DNA of 58,560 nt, taken from assembly GCA_030447745.1 (NCBI GenBank), contig JAUJOH010000007.1, positions 93,542 through 152,101 of the forward strand, given 5' to 3'. Position 1 is the first letter of the stretch. Every line of letters begins with the position of its first letter. The notes under the pieces were generated by a model. That model did not search any database, was not told the origin of the DNA, and worked only from the letters and a program-made list of their open reading frames with translations. Origin of the DNA: Chloroflexota bacterium. Its GTDB lineage: Bacteria > Chloroflexota > Limnocylindria > Limnocylindrales > CSP1-4. The position numbers and the translations under genes are program-made. Below, in pieces: positions 7,552 through 16,989 of this stretch.

Positions 7552-8952
7552 TTGAGCGCCGTACAGACCCAGGCTGAGCAGCGCCCCGCGCCACGGGGCG
7601 GACTCGCCGACTACTTCAGGTTCGCCGAGCGGGGGACGGACCTCAGGACCGAGGTGAAGGCGGGCGTGACCACCTTCATGGTCATGTCGTACATCCTCTT
7701 CCTCAACCCGAACATCCTGTCGAATATGTTCGGCCAGCCAGGGTCACCGGAGGCCGAGGCCTTCAAGGCGCCGGCCGCGGCCGCCACCGCGCTCGTGGCC
7801 GGCGTCATGAGCATCGCCATGGGCGTCGTCGCGAACGTTCCGATCGCGCTCGCCGCGGGTCTCGGAATCAACGCGCTCGTCGCCTTCTTCCTCGTGCTGA
7901 CGCTCGGGCTCACGCCCGCCGGCGCCATGGGCGTGATCGTCATCGAGGGCATCATCGTGCTCGTCCTCGTCCTCGTCGGGCTTCGCGAGGCCATCATGCA
8001 CGCCGTCCCGCTGTCGCTGAAGCGCGCGATCGCGGTCGGGATCGGGCTGTTCATCCTCTTCATCGGCTTCTTTGACGGCGGGCTCATCGCGGCCGGGGAG
8101 GGGACGCCGGTCCAGTTCGTCTTCCCGACCACGCCGCAGGCGGGCGTGACGCTGATCGGGCTGCTCATCACGATCGCCCTCTTCGTCCGCCGCGTCCCGG
8201 CGGCCCTGCTGCTGAGCATCCTGATCACGACCGTGATCGCCATCCTCGTTCGCGTCCAGCCACTTCCGTCGCAGTTCGTTGCCACGCCGAGCTTCAGCAC
8301 GCTCGGGCAGTTCGACCTCGGCAACGTCTTCAGCGTGCTCGGTCCGCTGGCGGCGGTCCTGACGATCTTCAGCTTCATGCTGACCGACTTCTTCGACACG
8401 ATGGGCACCGCGACGGCGATCAGCGAGCAGGCCGGCCTGACCGACGAACGCGGCCGCGTCCCGAACACGGGCCGGCTGCTGGCCGTCGACTCGGTGGCGG
8501 CGATTGCCGGCGGCGCGGCGGGCATTAGCTCGAACACCAGCTACATCGAGAGCGCGGCGGGTGTCGCCGAGGGTGGCCGCACGGGCTTTACCTCGGTCGT
8601 CGTCGGTGTCCTGTTCCTGGCCGCCATCCTGCTCAGCCCGCTCGCGACCCTCGTTCCGTTCGCCGCCACGGCACCGGTTCTCATCGTCGTCGGCTACCTG
8701 ATGGTCACCCTCATCCGCGACATCGACTTCGCCGATGTCGAGGAGGGGTTGCCGGCGCTCTTCGCGCTCATCCTCATGCCGCTCACGTTCAGCATCACCG
8801 TCGGCATCGGCGCCGGGTTCATCTCGTACGTCGTGATCAAGGTGGTGCGCGGGAAGATCCGCGACATCCACCCGCTCCTCTGGGTCGTCGCCATCGCGTT
8901 CGTGATCTATTTCGGCCAGACCTGGATCAACTCCATCCTGCCGAGAGCCTGA
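7552..8952 (+). CDS. NCS2 family (AzgA-like) purine permease
   Basis: This is a polytopic inner-membrane transporter of about 466 residues with the length and start pattern of AzgA/PbuG-type guanine-hypoxanthine permeases: a short cytoplasmic N-terminus, FRFAERGTDLRTEVKAGVTT, then MVMSYILFLNPNIL. The family motif in the middle of the protein is DFFDTMGTATAISEQAGL. The helix after it carries SNTSYIESAAGVAEGGRTG, which contains substrate-contact residues in this family. Hypoxanthine/guanine/adenine uptake by proton symport is inferred from the family. TTG 7552 is preferred over GTG 7510 because a GGAGGAGGACGAGGA run directly precedes it; either start gives a complete protein. Confidence 0.9.
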   Translation: MSAVQTQAEQRPAPRGGLADYFRFAERGTDLRTEVKAGVTTFMVMSYILFLNPNILSNMFGQPGSPEAEAFKAPAAAATALVAGVMSIAMGVVANVPIALAAGLGINALVAFFLVLTLGLTPAGAMGVIVIEGIIVLVLVLVGLREAIMHAVPLSLKRAIAVGIGLFILFIGFFDGGLIAAGEGTPVQFVFPTTPQAGVTLIGLLITIALFVRRVPAALLLSILITTVIAILVRVQPLPSQFVATPSFSTLGQFDLGNVFSVLGPLAAVLTIFSFMLTDFFDTMGTATAISEQAGLTDERGRVPNTGRLLAVDSVAAIAGGAAGISSNTSYIESAAGVAEGGRTGFTSVVVGVLFLAAILLSPLATLVPFAATAPVLIVVGYLMVTLIRDIDFADVEEGLPALFALILMPLTFSITVGIGAGFISYVVIKVVRGKIRDIHPLLWVVAIAFVIYFGQTWINSILPRA

Positions 8953-8999
8953 CGGCTCGGCGGTCTGCCTCCCGCTCCCGGGCGCCGTTCCAGTTCCGG

Positions 9000-9005
9000 T
9001 ACGAT
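9000..9005 (+). promoter_or_regulatory. -10 box directly before the M16 protease start
   Basis: TACGAT ends seven bases before ATG 9013. Transcription would begin at or next to the start codon, predicting a leaderless mRNA. There is no Shine-Dalgarno sequence before this ATG, which agrees. No convincing -35 box is seen. Confidence 0.5.
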
Positions 9006-9012
9006 CCGGCGG

Positions 9013-10284
9013 ATGTTCCAGAGAACGGCCCTGCCTGCGGCCCCGCGCGTCATCACGGCCAGCGTCCCGGCGGCGCGGTCCGTCTCGATCGCGGCCTATG
9101 TCCTGGCCGGGTCCCGGCTCGAGGCGCCGGACGCGGCCGGTGCGGCGCACTTCATGGAGCACATCACGTTCAAGGGGACCGCGGCGTACCCGTCCAGCCG
9201 CGCGATCTCCGAGGCGATCGAGGGCGTGGGTGGCTCGTTCAACGCGGCCACCGACCGCGAGTCGACGGTCTACTGGGTCCGCGTGCCGCGCCGCGAGGCC
9301 GAGCGCGCGATGGAGGTGCTCGGCGAGCTGATCGTCCGCCCGACGCTCGACCCCCGCGAGATCGACCACGAGCGGACGGTCATCGTCGAGGAGATCCGTT
9401 CCTATCTCGACGACCCGGCGGAGTTCTGCCAGATCCTCTTCCAGCAGGCGATCTTCGGCCCGGGACCGCTGGGGCGGGAGATCTGCGGCGACGAGGCCGG
9501 GATCCGCGCTCTCGCGACCGATGCCATCCGGGACTTCTGGCAGACGATGTACCGGCCGGCGAACACGGTGGTCGCCCTCGCCGGGGACGTGCCGCACGAC
9601 CGTGCGGTGGAGCTCGTGACGGAGGCATTCGGCACGGGCAACGGGGCCGTACCCGGCGTCGCGCCGGCGCCCGTGCTGCCGGCCGGCGAGCGAGTCCTCA
9701 TCAGCGCGCGCCGCGACGCCACGCAGGCACAGCTGGCGATCGGCGTGCCGGCGTTGCCGCGTGACGATCCGGACACCTGGACCCTCGCGCTGCTCAACGC
9801 GATCCTCGGTGACGGGATGAGCAGCCGGCTCTTCCTCTCGGTGCGCGAGGAGCGCGCGCTTGCCTACGACATCTCGTCGGCGGTGACCGAGTACGCCGAT
9901 GCGGGCGTCCTCGAGATCGCTGCCGGCGTCGACCCGAGCCACCTCCCCGACGCGATTGACGCCGTCGTGACGGAGCTCGCCAGACTGCGCGACGAGCCGG
10001 TTCCCGCGCCGGAGCTCGCCAAGGCCAAGGCGTACCTGGCGGGTGGGCTCGAGCTGCGCCTTGACGATACCCGGCACCTGGCGAGCTGGGTCGGCGGGCA
10101 GGAGGCACTCCACGACCGCGTGCTGACGGTCGCGGACGCCATGGCCGCCGTCGAGGCCGTCGACGCGGCCGCGATCCGGACGCTCGCCGCCCGTCTCTTC
10201 CGCGACCAGCTGCTGCGGATGGCCGTCGTTGCGCCGGCCCGCCACCTGCGCGGTCTCGAGCGACACCTGCGGCTCGCGGCCTGA
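9013..10284 (+). CDS. M16 family zinc metallopeptidase
   Basis: The 423-residue protein has the two-lobe architecture of single-chain M16B peptidases. The inverted zinc motif HFMEH is at about residues 49-53, and the distal Glu ligand lies in VEEIRSYLDDP. The second half carries the typical R/Y substrate pocket region (GDGMSSRLFLSVREERALAY). There is no signal peptide, so it probably acts on peptides in the cytoplasm, as mitochondrial-processing-peptidase-like bacterial homologues do. The upstream -10 box predicts a leaderless transcript. The next gene begins ten bases after the stop, suggesting an operon with the TPR-like protein and ndk. Confidence 0.93.
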   Translation: MFQRTALPAAPRVITASVPAARSVSIAAYVLAGSRLEAPDAAGAAHFMEHITFKGTAAYPSSRAISEAIEGVGGSFNAATDRESTVYWVRVPRREAERAMEVLGELIVRPTLDPREIDHERTVIVEEIRSYLDDPAEFCQILFQQAIFGPGPLGREICGDEAGIRALATDAIRDFWQTMYRPANTVVALAGDVPHDRAVELVTEAFGTGNGAVPGVAPAPVLPAGERVLISARRDATQAQLAIGVPALPRDDPDTWTLALLNAILGDGMSSRLFLSVREERALAYDISSAVTEYADAGVLEIAAGVDPSHLPDAIDAVVTELARLRDEPVPAPELAKAKAYLAGGLELRLDDTRHLASWVGGQEALHDRVLTVADAMAAVEAVDAAAIRTLAARLFRDQLLRMAVVAPARHLRGLERHLRLAA

Positions 10285-10293
10285 GCCCGTGAC

Positions 10294-11187
10294 GTGACGG
10301 CGACCGCGATCCGTCCCGTTGCCGCGGACCCGGCCGTCGATCTTCGCCTCGCGCGCCTGCATCTCCGGATGGGCCAGCTGGGCCTTGCCCGCGCGGCGCT
10401 CGAGGCGCTCGCCGGCAGTGGCGACCTCGACGAGGAGGGACTCCTCGCGCTCGCGGAAGCGCGCTGGCGGACGGGCGACCTGACGGGCGCTGGTGACGCG
10501 GCGCAGGCCTACCTCGCGTCCGGCGGTGAGGCGACCGTCGGCTTCCTCATCGCCGCCGAAGCGATCGCGGTGGCCGGCCGACCGGGCGAGGCGCGGCGCT
10601 TCGCGACACAGGTCCTGCAGCGGCCCGACACGAGCCTCGATCTGCTGTTCGCCGGGATGCCGCGCAGTCAGGTGTGGCCCGCGGACCCCGCCCAGATCGG
10701 TCGGCCGGCACCCGAGACCCTGTTCGGTGGTCAGGCCGGCGCACGCCAGCGGCGGCCCGTGCCAGCAGAGACGGCCGGTGGCGGAGAGTCGCGGCCGGCG
10801 GACGCGTCGGCCCCCGGCCCGGGGCTGTGGGACGGTGACGTCGAGCGCATCGATCTCCCCGAGCCGTCGGACGAGCTCGAGGCCGGACGCCGGGCGCTCG
10901 ACGAGGGGCGGCACGCGGACGCGGCACTCAGACTCGCGCTCGCACTCCGCGAGGCGCCGGAGCTTGCTCCGGCCGTCCTGACGGCGACCGAGCCCCGCAT
11001 TCGTCGATCGCCCGAGATCGAGATCGTGCGGGGCGACGCGTTCCGGATGGTCGGCCACGAGCTCGATGCGCGGCGCGCATGGGTGGCGGCGGCCGCCGCC
11101 CTGGCCGATCCGCGAGCGTGGGTCCCGGCCGGCGATGCGCGGATGAGCCCCGGCGACTCCGCCATCGACCTGGAGGAGACGACGTGA
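10294..11187 (+). CDS. TPR-like hypothetical protein
   Basis: This 297-residue alanine-rich helical protein has an N-terminal region of repeated helix pairs (LRLARLHLRMGQLGLARAAL, then ALAEARWRTGDLTGAGDAAQ) in the style of tetratricopeptide repeats. A Gly/Pro/Arg-rich linker occupies about residues 140-190. A second helical segment follows (LEAGRRALDEGRHADAALRL). There is no signal peptide or catalytic motif. GTG 10294 is ten bases after the M16 gene. The stop overlaps the ndk start as GTGA, so it is translationally coupled to ndk. The function is unknown; TPR folds usually mediate protein contacts. Confidence 0.65.
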   Translation: MTATAIRPVAADPAVDLRLARLHLRMGQLGLARAALEALAGSGDLDEEGLLALAEARWRTGDLTGAGDAAQAYLASGGEATVGFLIAAEAIAVAGRPGEARRFATQVLQRPDTSLDLLFAGMPRSQVWPADPAQIGRPAPETLFGGQAGARQRRPVPAETAGGGESRPADASAPGPGLWDGDVERIDLPEPSDELEAGRRALDEGRHADAALRLALALREAPELAPAVLTATEPRIRRSPEIEIVRGDAFRMVGHELDARRAWVAAAAALADPRAWVPAGDARMSPGDSAIDLEETT

Positions 11188-11645
11188 CCGAACGCACCCT
11201 CGTCCTCGTCAAGCCCGACGGCGTGCAGCGCCTCCTCGCCGGCCGCATCCTCGCCCGCTACGAGGAGCGCGGGCTCAAGCTCGTCGGGCTGAAGCTCGTG
11301 CGGGTGACGCGCGACCACGCCGAGCGGCACTACGCGGTGCACCGCGAGCGGCCGTTCTTCGGCAGCCTCGTGGACTTCATCACGAGTGGGCCGCTCGTCG
11401 CCGCGGTCCTCGAGGGGCCGAACGCGATCGCCGTCGTCCGGGCGATGAACGGCGCGACGCGCCCGCACGAGGCGGCGCCCGGCACCGTCCGTGGCGACTT
11501 CGCCCTGGAGACGGCGCAGAACCTCGTTCACGCGTCGGACGGCCCGGAGACCGCGCAGGGCGAGGTCGATCTGTGGTTCAGCGCGGACGAGCTCGTCGAC
11601 TACGCGCGGGAGGTCGACCGCTGGGTGCTCGCGCCGGAGGCGTAG
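11184..11645 (+). CDS. ndk: Nucleoside diphosphate kinase
   Basis: Ndk moves the terminal phosphate from ATP to other nucleoside diphosphates through a phosphohistidine. The 153-residue length is normal for the long bacterial form. The start TERTLVLVKPDGVQR, the nucleotide-binding GPNAIAVVRAMNGATRP, the APGTVRGDF loop and the active-site His in NLVHASDG are all present. The GTG start overlaps the preceding stop. The gene ends 55 bases before the convergent lepB stop. Confidence 0.97.
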   Translation: MTERTLVLVKPDGVQRLLAGRILARYEERGLKLVGLKLVRVTRDHAERHYAVHRERPFFGSLVDFITSGPLVAAVLEGPNAIAVVRAMNGATRPHEAAPGTVRGDFALETAQNLVHASDGPETAQGEVDLWFSADELVDYAREVDRWVLAPEA

Positions 11646-11700
11646 CCAGACCGCCGACGGCCGGACGAGCCGAGGACGACTGACACGGCAGCGTCCTGTG

Positions 11701-12297
11701 CTAGGGACCGGTGGCCTGCAGCTCCGGGTGGTTCGGGGTCTGCAGCACGCCGAAGGTGTCGATCGGCCAGTAGCGGAGCCACGCCCGCCCGATGACGTTG
11801 CTCGTCTCGATCGGCCCGAACGTCCGCGAGTCCGATGAGCTGGCCCGGTGGTCGCCCATGACGAACAGCTCGCCGTCCGGGACGACCCAGCGGGGTGGCT
11901 CGGTCGACGTGATCGTCGGCTGCGACTGGCCGTCGACCTGGTAGACGTACGGTTCCTCGAGCGCGATCTGGTTGACGTAGACGCGGCCGTCGTCGCGGAT
12001 CTCGATCTCGTCCCCTGCCACGCCGATGACCCGCTTGATGAACGGCGTGCCGTCTCCCTGGACCCAGTCGTCCGGGGGCGTGAAGACGACGATGTCGCCC
12101 CGGTTGTAGGGGCCCAGACGGGGAGTCAGCTTGTCGACGAGCACGTACTGGTCCGGCTCGAGCGTCCGCTCCATCGACATCTGTTCGACCCGGTAGGGCT
12201 GCGCGACGAATGTCTGGATGACGACGAAGATGATCAGGGTGAGCGCGAGCGTCTCCACGACCTCGAGAAGACACCCGAGGGCAGGCCGCTGACTCAC
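11701..12297 (-). CDS. lepB: Signal peptidase I
   Basis: LepB removes signal peptides from Sec- and Tat-exported proteins at the outer face of the membrane. The 198-residue protein has one N-terminal membrane anchor (VETLALTLIIFVVIQTFV). It carries the catalytic Ser region EQMSMERTL, the catalytic Lys region IKRVIGVAGDEIEI and box E (VMGDHRASSSDSR). The Ser box usually reads SMxPTL; here Arg replaces Pro. The GTG start lies nine bases after a TATACT -10 box, so the mRNA is probably leaderless. It is divergent from the gene at 12363. Confidence 0.95.
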   Translation of the reverse strand: MSQRPALGCLLEVVETLALTLIIFVVIQTFVAQPYRVEQMSMERTLEPDQYVLVDKLTPRLGPYNRGDIVVFTPPDDWVQGDGTPFIKRVIGVAGDEIEIRDDGRVYVNQIALEEPYVYQVDGQSQPTITSTEPPRWVVPDGELFVMGDHRASSSDSRTFGPIETSNVIGRAWLRYWPIDTFGVLQTPNHPELQATGP

Positions 12298-12306
12298 AAG
12301 TTCGGG

Positions 12307-12312
12307 AGTATA
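12307..12312 (-). promoter_or_regulatory. -10 box of lepB (leaderless)
   Basis: Read on the minus strand, TATACT lies about nine bases before the lepB GTG and no Shine-Dalgarno sequence intervenes. This predicts transcription starting at or beside the start codon. A matching -35 box is not clear. Confidence 0.5.
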
Positions 12313-12362
12313 GGTGCTGTGCTACCGTCCCGCCCCGTGTCCGACGTGTCGCGCGGGAGCTG

Positions 12363-14426
12363 ATGCAGCGTCGCGTCGTCTCCATCGGCAGCATCGTCCT
12401 TGCCGTCATCGCGCTCGGGGTGGTGCTCCTCAACGCGACGCTCGTGGACCGTCGCGGCCCGTCCGTCAGCGGGGCCGGGGTCAGCGCGCCGGTCGACGGC
12501 CAGGCGGGCGTGGCCCAGACGCTGACGGCCATCGACATCCACTTCACCGAGCCGGTCCGGCCGGCCACGGTCGAACGACGGTTCCGGATCGAGCCGCACG
12601 TCGACGGCGCCATCACGTGGGACGGCTCGACGGCCATCTTCACGCCCTCCGAGCGCCTCCCGCAGGACACGGAGTTCCGGGTGACGATCGCGCCGGGTTT
12701 CGAGGATCTGGCGGGAAACCAGGCCCAGGCAGGGCTCGACGGCTTCAGATTCCGGACGGTCGGGCCTCCGGCCGTGGTCGAAGTGGCGCCGGCGGATGGC
12801 TCGAATGGCGTAACGGTCGACTCGGCCGTCAGGATCACGTTCGACCGGCCGATGGACACGGGCTCCGTGGAACAGGCCCTGAGCATCGAGCCCGCCGCCG
12901 CGCTGGAGCCGACGTGGAGCGGCCGCACGCTCACGCTCACGTTCGAGTCACCGCTTCTCTTCGGCACGACGTACCGCGTCACGATCCAGGACGCCGCATC
13001 GGATACCGACGGGAGCCGGCTGCGGGAGGCCTTCCGGACGTCGTTCACTACCCTCGAGGCAGGTCTCGGCATCGTCGACACCCTGCCCGCGGACGGAGTG
13101 GCCGGCATCAGCGTCCGAACGCCGATCGCGGTCGTGTTCGACCACCCGATCGATCCGGCCTCGATCGACGGCGCACTCACGATCACCCCCTCGGTCGACG
13201 GCGACGTCCGGGCCGTCGCGCTCCCGGATGACTCGGTGCCGCGTTCCGGAGACGAGCCCGAGCCGGCGCGCACGGTGCTGCTCTTCGAGCCGGCGGACCC
13301 GCTCGCCGCGACGACGACCTACACGGTCCGTCTCGACCCGGTGGTCACGCGGGAGGGTGACGAGGCGCAGGTGGCGACGGACCGGACCTGGACGTTCACG
13401 ACTGGCTCCCCGTCGACATCGGCGCACAACCACATCGCCTGGCTGACCGACCGCAGCGGAATGCGCGAGGTCTGGCTGATGAACCCGGACGGGTCGGCGC
13501 CGCGGCAGCTCACCTCCGGCCTGGCACCCGTCTCCGCCTTCGACGTCGCACCCGACGGAGCGCGCATCGCCTTTGCGTCCGGCGGGGTGATCCGGACGAC
13601 GGCGGTGGATGGCTCCGCGAGCGCGGTGGTGACGGCCGACGGCCGCTTCGAGTACGCACCCCGCTTCAGCCCCGACGGCCGCCAGCTGCTGCTCGCCCGC
13701 CGGGAGCCGGATGGCACGGACGCCGGCTGGTGGCTGGTCCCCCTTGACGCGGCGGCCGGCGAGGAGCGCGAGATCCTGCCCGATGGCGCGCCGCCACTCG
13801 GCTCGACGGCGCTCGCGGGGGAGGGCATCCAGCCGGACGCCGGGTTCCCGGTGTGGGCGTCGCGGTCCGCCTGGGATCCGACCGGCCGCTGGGCCGCGGT
13901 CATACGCGCCGACGGGACGGTGACAGTGGTCGACCTCCAGGCGACCGATGCCGCACAGGGCGTCAGATCGACCCGGCTGACCGAGACGGGGCTCACCGCG
14001 ACGGGCCCAGCCGTCTGGTCGTCGCGGAGCTCCGGTTTCCTGATCGTCGGGCGCGCGCCGGGCCAGACGGCAGACGGCCTGTTCAGGGTCGCCACCGACG
14101 GATCGGCGCAGCGCCGCGCGGACGCGGCGGGGGCGGTCGAGGCGTCCGGCGACGGGCGCGTCGCGTATCTGGTCGACGATCCGGGTGGCGTGTCGCACGT
14201 CGCGGTCGGGACTGCCCGTGCGTCCGCTCCGGCGCGGACGCTGACGGCCGGCCGCGAGCTCGCCGACCGCTGGCCGGCGTTCGCGCCGGACGGCTCCAAG
14301 ATCGTGTTCGGGCGCGTCCACGCGGACGACCTCCGAGCCTCCGCCGGCATCTGGACGGTGGACGTCGACGGCGGGGAGGCCGCTGCGCTGACAACCGACG
14401 GCGCCTATCCCCGGTGGGTCCCGTAG
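12363..14426 (+). CDS. Membrane-anchored protein with Ig-like domains and a TolB/PD40 beta-propeller
   Basis: The 687-residue protein has an N-terminal hydrophobic anchor or signal (IVLAVIALGVVLLNATLV). Three SbsA-type Big_5 Ig-like domains follow at about residues 40-355. Each starts with a P.DG....... IxxxFxxP pattern (ITFDRPMDTGSV; VVFDHPIDPASI) and ends in an FRT or TFTT strand. The C-terminal half holds WD40/PD40 propeller blades (FAPDGSKIVFGRV; FSPDGRQLLLARR; WLMNPDGSAPRQLTSG). It should lie outside the membrane. Similar proteins are common in Chloroflexota, and binding of a surface polymer or protein is inference. It is divergent from lepB, and both promoters lie within 65 bases. Confidence 0.8.
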   Translation: MQRRVVSIGSIVLAVIALGVVLLNATLVDRRGPSVSGAGVSAPVDGQAGVAQTLTAIDIHFTEPVRPATVERRFRIEPHVDGAITWDGSTAIFTPSERLPQDTEFRVTIAPGFEDLAGNQAQAGLDGFRFRTVGPPAVVEVAPADGSNGVTVDSAVRITFDRPMDTGSVEQALSIEPAAALEPTWSGRTLTLTFESPLLFGTTYRVTIQDAASDTDGSRLREAFRTSFTTLEAGLGIVDTLPADGVAGISVRTPIAVVFDHPIDPASIDGALTITPSVDGDVRAVALPDDSVPRSGDEPEPARTVLLFEPADPLAATTTYTVRLDPVVTREGDEAQVATDRTWTFTTGSPSTSAHNHIAWLTDRSGMREVWLMNPDGSAPRQLTSGLAPVSAFDVAPDGARIAFASGGVIRTTAVDGSASAVVTADGRFEYAPRFSPDGRQLLLARREPDGTDAGWWLVPLDAAAGEEREILPDGAPPLGSTALAGEGIQPDAGFPVWASRSAWDPTGRWAAVIRADGTVTVVDLQATDAAQGVRSTRLTETGLTATGPAVWSSRSSGFLIVGRAPGQTADGLFRVATDGSAQRRADAAGAVEASGDGRVAYLVDDPGGVSHVAVGTARASAPARTLTAGRELADRWPAFAPDGSKIVFGRVHADDLRASAGIWTVDVDGGEAAALTTDGAYPRWVP

Positions 14427-14475
14427 CGCCGGGTGGCTGAGTCATCGGCTGCATAACCCGCAGCCGGCCTGCAGT

Positions 14476-14505
14476 TTGACCCACCGAGTGACGCGTTGAT
14501 ACACT
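14476..14505 (+). promoter_or_regulatory. Promoter of the pyrophosphatase gene
   Basis: TTGACC (14476-14481) and TACACT (14500-14505) are separated by 18 bases. The predicted start near 14512 leaves a leader of about 130 bases before ATG 14645. Confidence 0.6.
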
Positions 14506-14644
14506 CGCCCGCGGCCCGCATTGTTCCAGTCCCGCCCGCAACGCGGGACGCCCGGGCTGCCCTGACCTCTCCCCTGTGTCCCCGGCGCGCTGCGGTGGTT
14601 CGCGGCCGGTGGACGGCCATGCACCGGAGGAACGCGACGCCCCG

Positions 14645-16851
14645 ATGAACGCCGACCTGCTGCAGCTGATCATCCCGGTGGCCGGGCTCGCCGCCGTGGT
14701 GTTCGCTCTCTACCTCGCCCGGGACGTCCTCTCGCGCGACACCGGGACCAGGGAGATGGAGGACGTCGCCGGGACGATCTTCGAGGGCGCAGTCGCCTTC
14801 ATCCGTCGCCAGTACACGACGATCGCCGTTCTCGCCGTCGCCGGCGCGATCATCATCGGGCTCGTCATCACGCTGTTCGAAGGGCCGGACGTGGCCGACA
14901 CCGAGATCTTCGGGTTCGACCTCGGCTGGCGGACAGCGATCGCGTTCCTCGTCGGCGCTGCGGCCTCGATGGCGTCGGGGATCATCGGCATGTTCATCAG
15001 CGTCAAGGCGAACGTCCGAACCGCGGCGGCCGCCCGGCGCAGCCTCGTGGAGGCCGTCCAGGTCGCGATGCGCGGCGGCGCCGTCTCCGGCTTCCTCGTC
15101 GTTGCCCTGTCGCTCCTCGGCGTGTGGGCCGTGTTCGCGGCCTTCGGCGGCCTGTCCGGTGATCCGGATGCCGTCCGCGACGCGCCGTTCCTCATCGTGG
15201 GCTTCGGCTTCGGCGCTTCGTTCGTCGCGCTCTTCGCCCAGCTCGGCGGCGGGATCTACACCAAGGCCGCCGACGTGCCGACCTCGTCGGCAAGGTCGAG
15301 GCCGGCATCCCGGAGGACGACCCGCGCAACGCCGGTGTCGTGGCCGACCTCGTCGGCGACAACGTCGGGGACTGCGCGGGGCGCGGCGCGGACCTCTTCG
15401 AGTCGACGGCCGCCGAGAACATCGGCGCGATGATCCTCGGCGTCGGCGTGTACGCGATCGCCACGTCCGCCGGCTGGCCGAACCCGGAGGCCTGGATCTT
15501 CTTCCCGCTCGTGATCCGGGCGTTCGGGCTGCTGGCCACGATCATCGCCATGTACTTCGTCCGCGGCCGCGAGGACGAGAACCCGATGAACATCCTGAAC
15601 CGCGGCTACTGGGCCACGACGATCCTGTCCGTCATTGCCCTGGCATTCACCACCAACGTGATGATGCAGACGACCGGCACGCCGGACAACGGCATCCCGG
15701 CCTGGATCTGGTTCTTCGGTGCGGGCGTGGTGGGCCTGGCCACGAGTGTCGCGTTCGTCTACATCACCCAGTACTACACGGCGGGCACGTTCCGGCCCGT
15801 CCGCGAGATCGCCGAGGCGTCGCGCACCGGCCCGGCGACGAACATCATCTCCGGCACGGCGGTCGGCTTCGAGACGACCTTCGTGACCGCGATCACCATC
15901 GGCATCGCGCTGTTCGTCAGCCACTGGCTCGGGTCGCAGGCGGGCATCCAGAACGAGGCCGGTCAGGACATCGGCGGCATCTTCGGCACCGCCGTCGCCA
16001 CGATGGGCATGCTCATGACGACCGCCTACATCCTGGCCATGGACACCTTCGGCCCGATCACGGACAACGCCGGGGGGATCGCCGAGTTCAGCCGCGCGGA
16101 GGCCGGCGCGCGGGAGATCACGGACCGGCTCGACGCCGTCGGGAACACGACGAAGGCGCTGACCAAGGGCTACGCGATCGCGTCGGCTTCGCTGGCCGCG
16201 TTCCTCCTCTTCAGCGCCTACCTCGACAAGGTCAACCTGATCCAGGAGCGCCGCGGTGGCATCCGGCTCGAGGCAGTCAACCTGGCGGACGTCAGCGTCT
16301 TCATCGCGGCCCTCATCGGCGCGATGCTCGCCTACTTCTTCTCGTCGCTCGCGATCCGCGCGGTCGGCAAGACGGCGCAGGCGATCATCGTCGAGGTCCG
16401 ACGCCAGTTCCGCGAGATGCCCGGGATCATGGACTACACGCAGCGCCCGGACTACGCCCGCGTCGTCGACATCACCACCCGTGCCGCCCTGCGCGAGATG
16501 ATCGCCCCGGGCCTCGTCGCCGTCGCCACGCCGATCATCGTTGGGCTGCTGCTCGGCGCCGAGGCGGTCGCCGGCATGCTGATGGTCGGGACGATCAGCG
16601 GCGTCCTCCTCGCCACCGTTCTCAACAACGGCGGCGGAGCCTGGGACAACGCCAAGAAGTACATCGAGTCGGGCAACCTGAAGGACGCGACGGGCAACGT
16701 GCTCGGCAAGAAGACGGACGCGCACGCCGCGGCCGTCGTCGGTGACACGGTCGGCGACCCGTTCAAGGACACCGCCGGCCCGTCGCTCCACGTGCTGGTG
16801 AAGCTGCTGGCCACGATCACGCTGGTCTTGGCGCCACTCTTCATCCGCTAG
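14645..16851 (+). CDS. hppA: Membrane-bound proton-translocating pyrophosphatase (single frameshift)
   Basis: HppA couples hydrolysis of pyrophosphate to cation pumping across the membrane. It has about 16 transmembrane helices and would be about 735 residues here. The first 210 residues end with GGGIYTKAADV. The rest continues in another frame from the VGKVEAGIPEDDPRNAG segment through the signature DNVGDCAGRGADLFES and the C-terminal GDTVGDPFKDTAGPSLH. The expected codons for Val-Gly-Ala-Asp at the break are short by four bases near 15280, so a local deletion or sequencing error splits one gene. In the coupling position the reading is GNTTKALTKGYAIASASLA. An Ala before the KG-type motif marks K-dependent forms and a Lys marks K-independent ones, and I do not assign this. 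A strong promoter lies at 14476. Confidence 0.9.
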
Positions 16852-16989
16852 CTTCCGTCTGCAATCGTCGCGGTTGACGTGCCGAGGTCAAGGCGCCGGC
16901 GAGCACCGCAGCGAGCGCACTTGATGGTGCGTGAGCGAGGAGCACAGTCGGCAACGCCGGCATCGGCCGTCAGGCGCGACAGCCCCTAA

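Noticed and set aside
7744-11058. A 1104-codon open frame on the minus strand, rich in Arg, Asp and Glu
   Set aside because: It is the antisense shadow of the purine permease, M16 protease and TPR genes, with no family motif; long antisense frames are expected at this GC content.
15102-16791. Long open frames on both strands over the pyrophosphatase gene (547 and 511 codons)
   Set aside because: They are low-complexity Arg/His/Asp-rich shadows of hppA; the hppA frames carry all conserved motifs.
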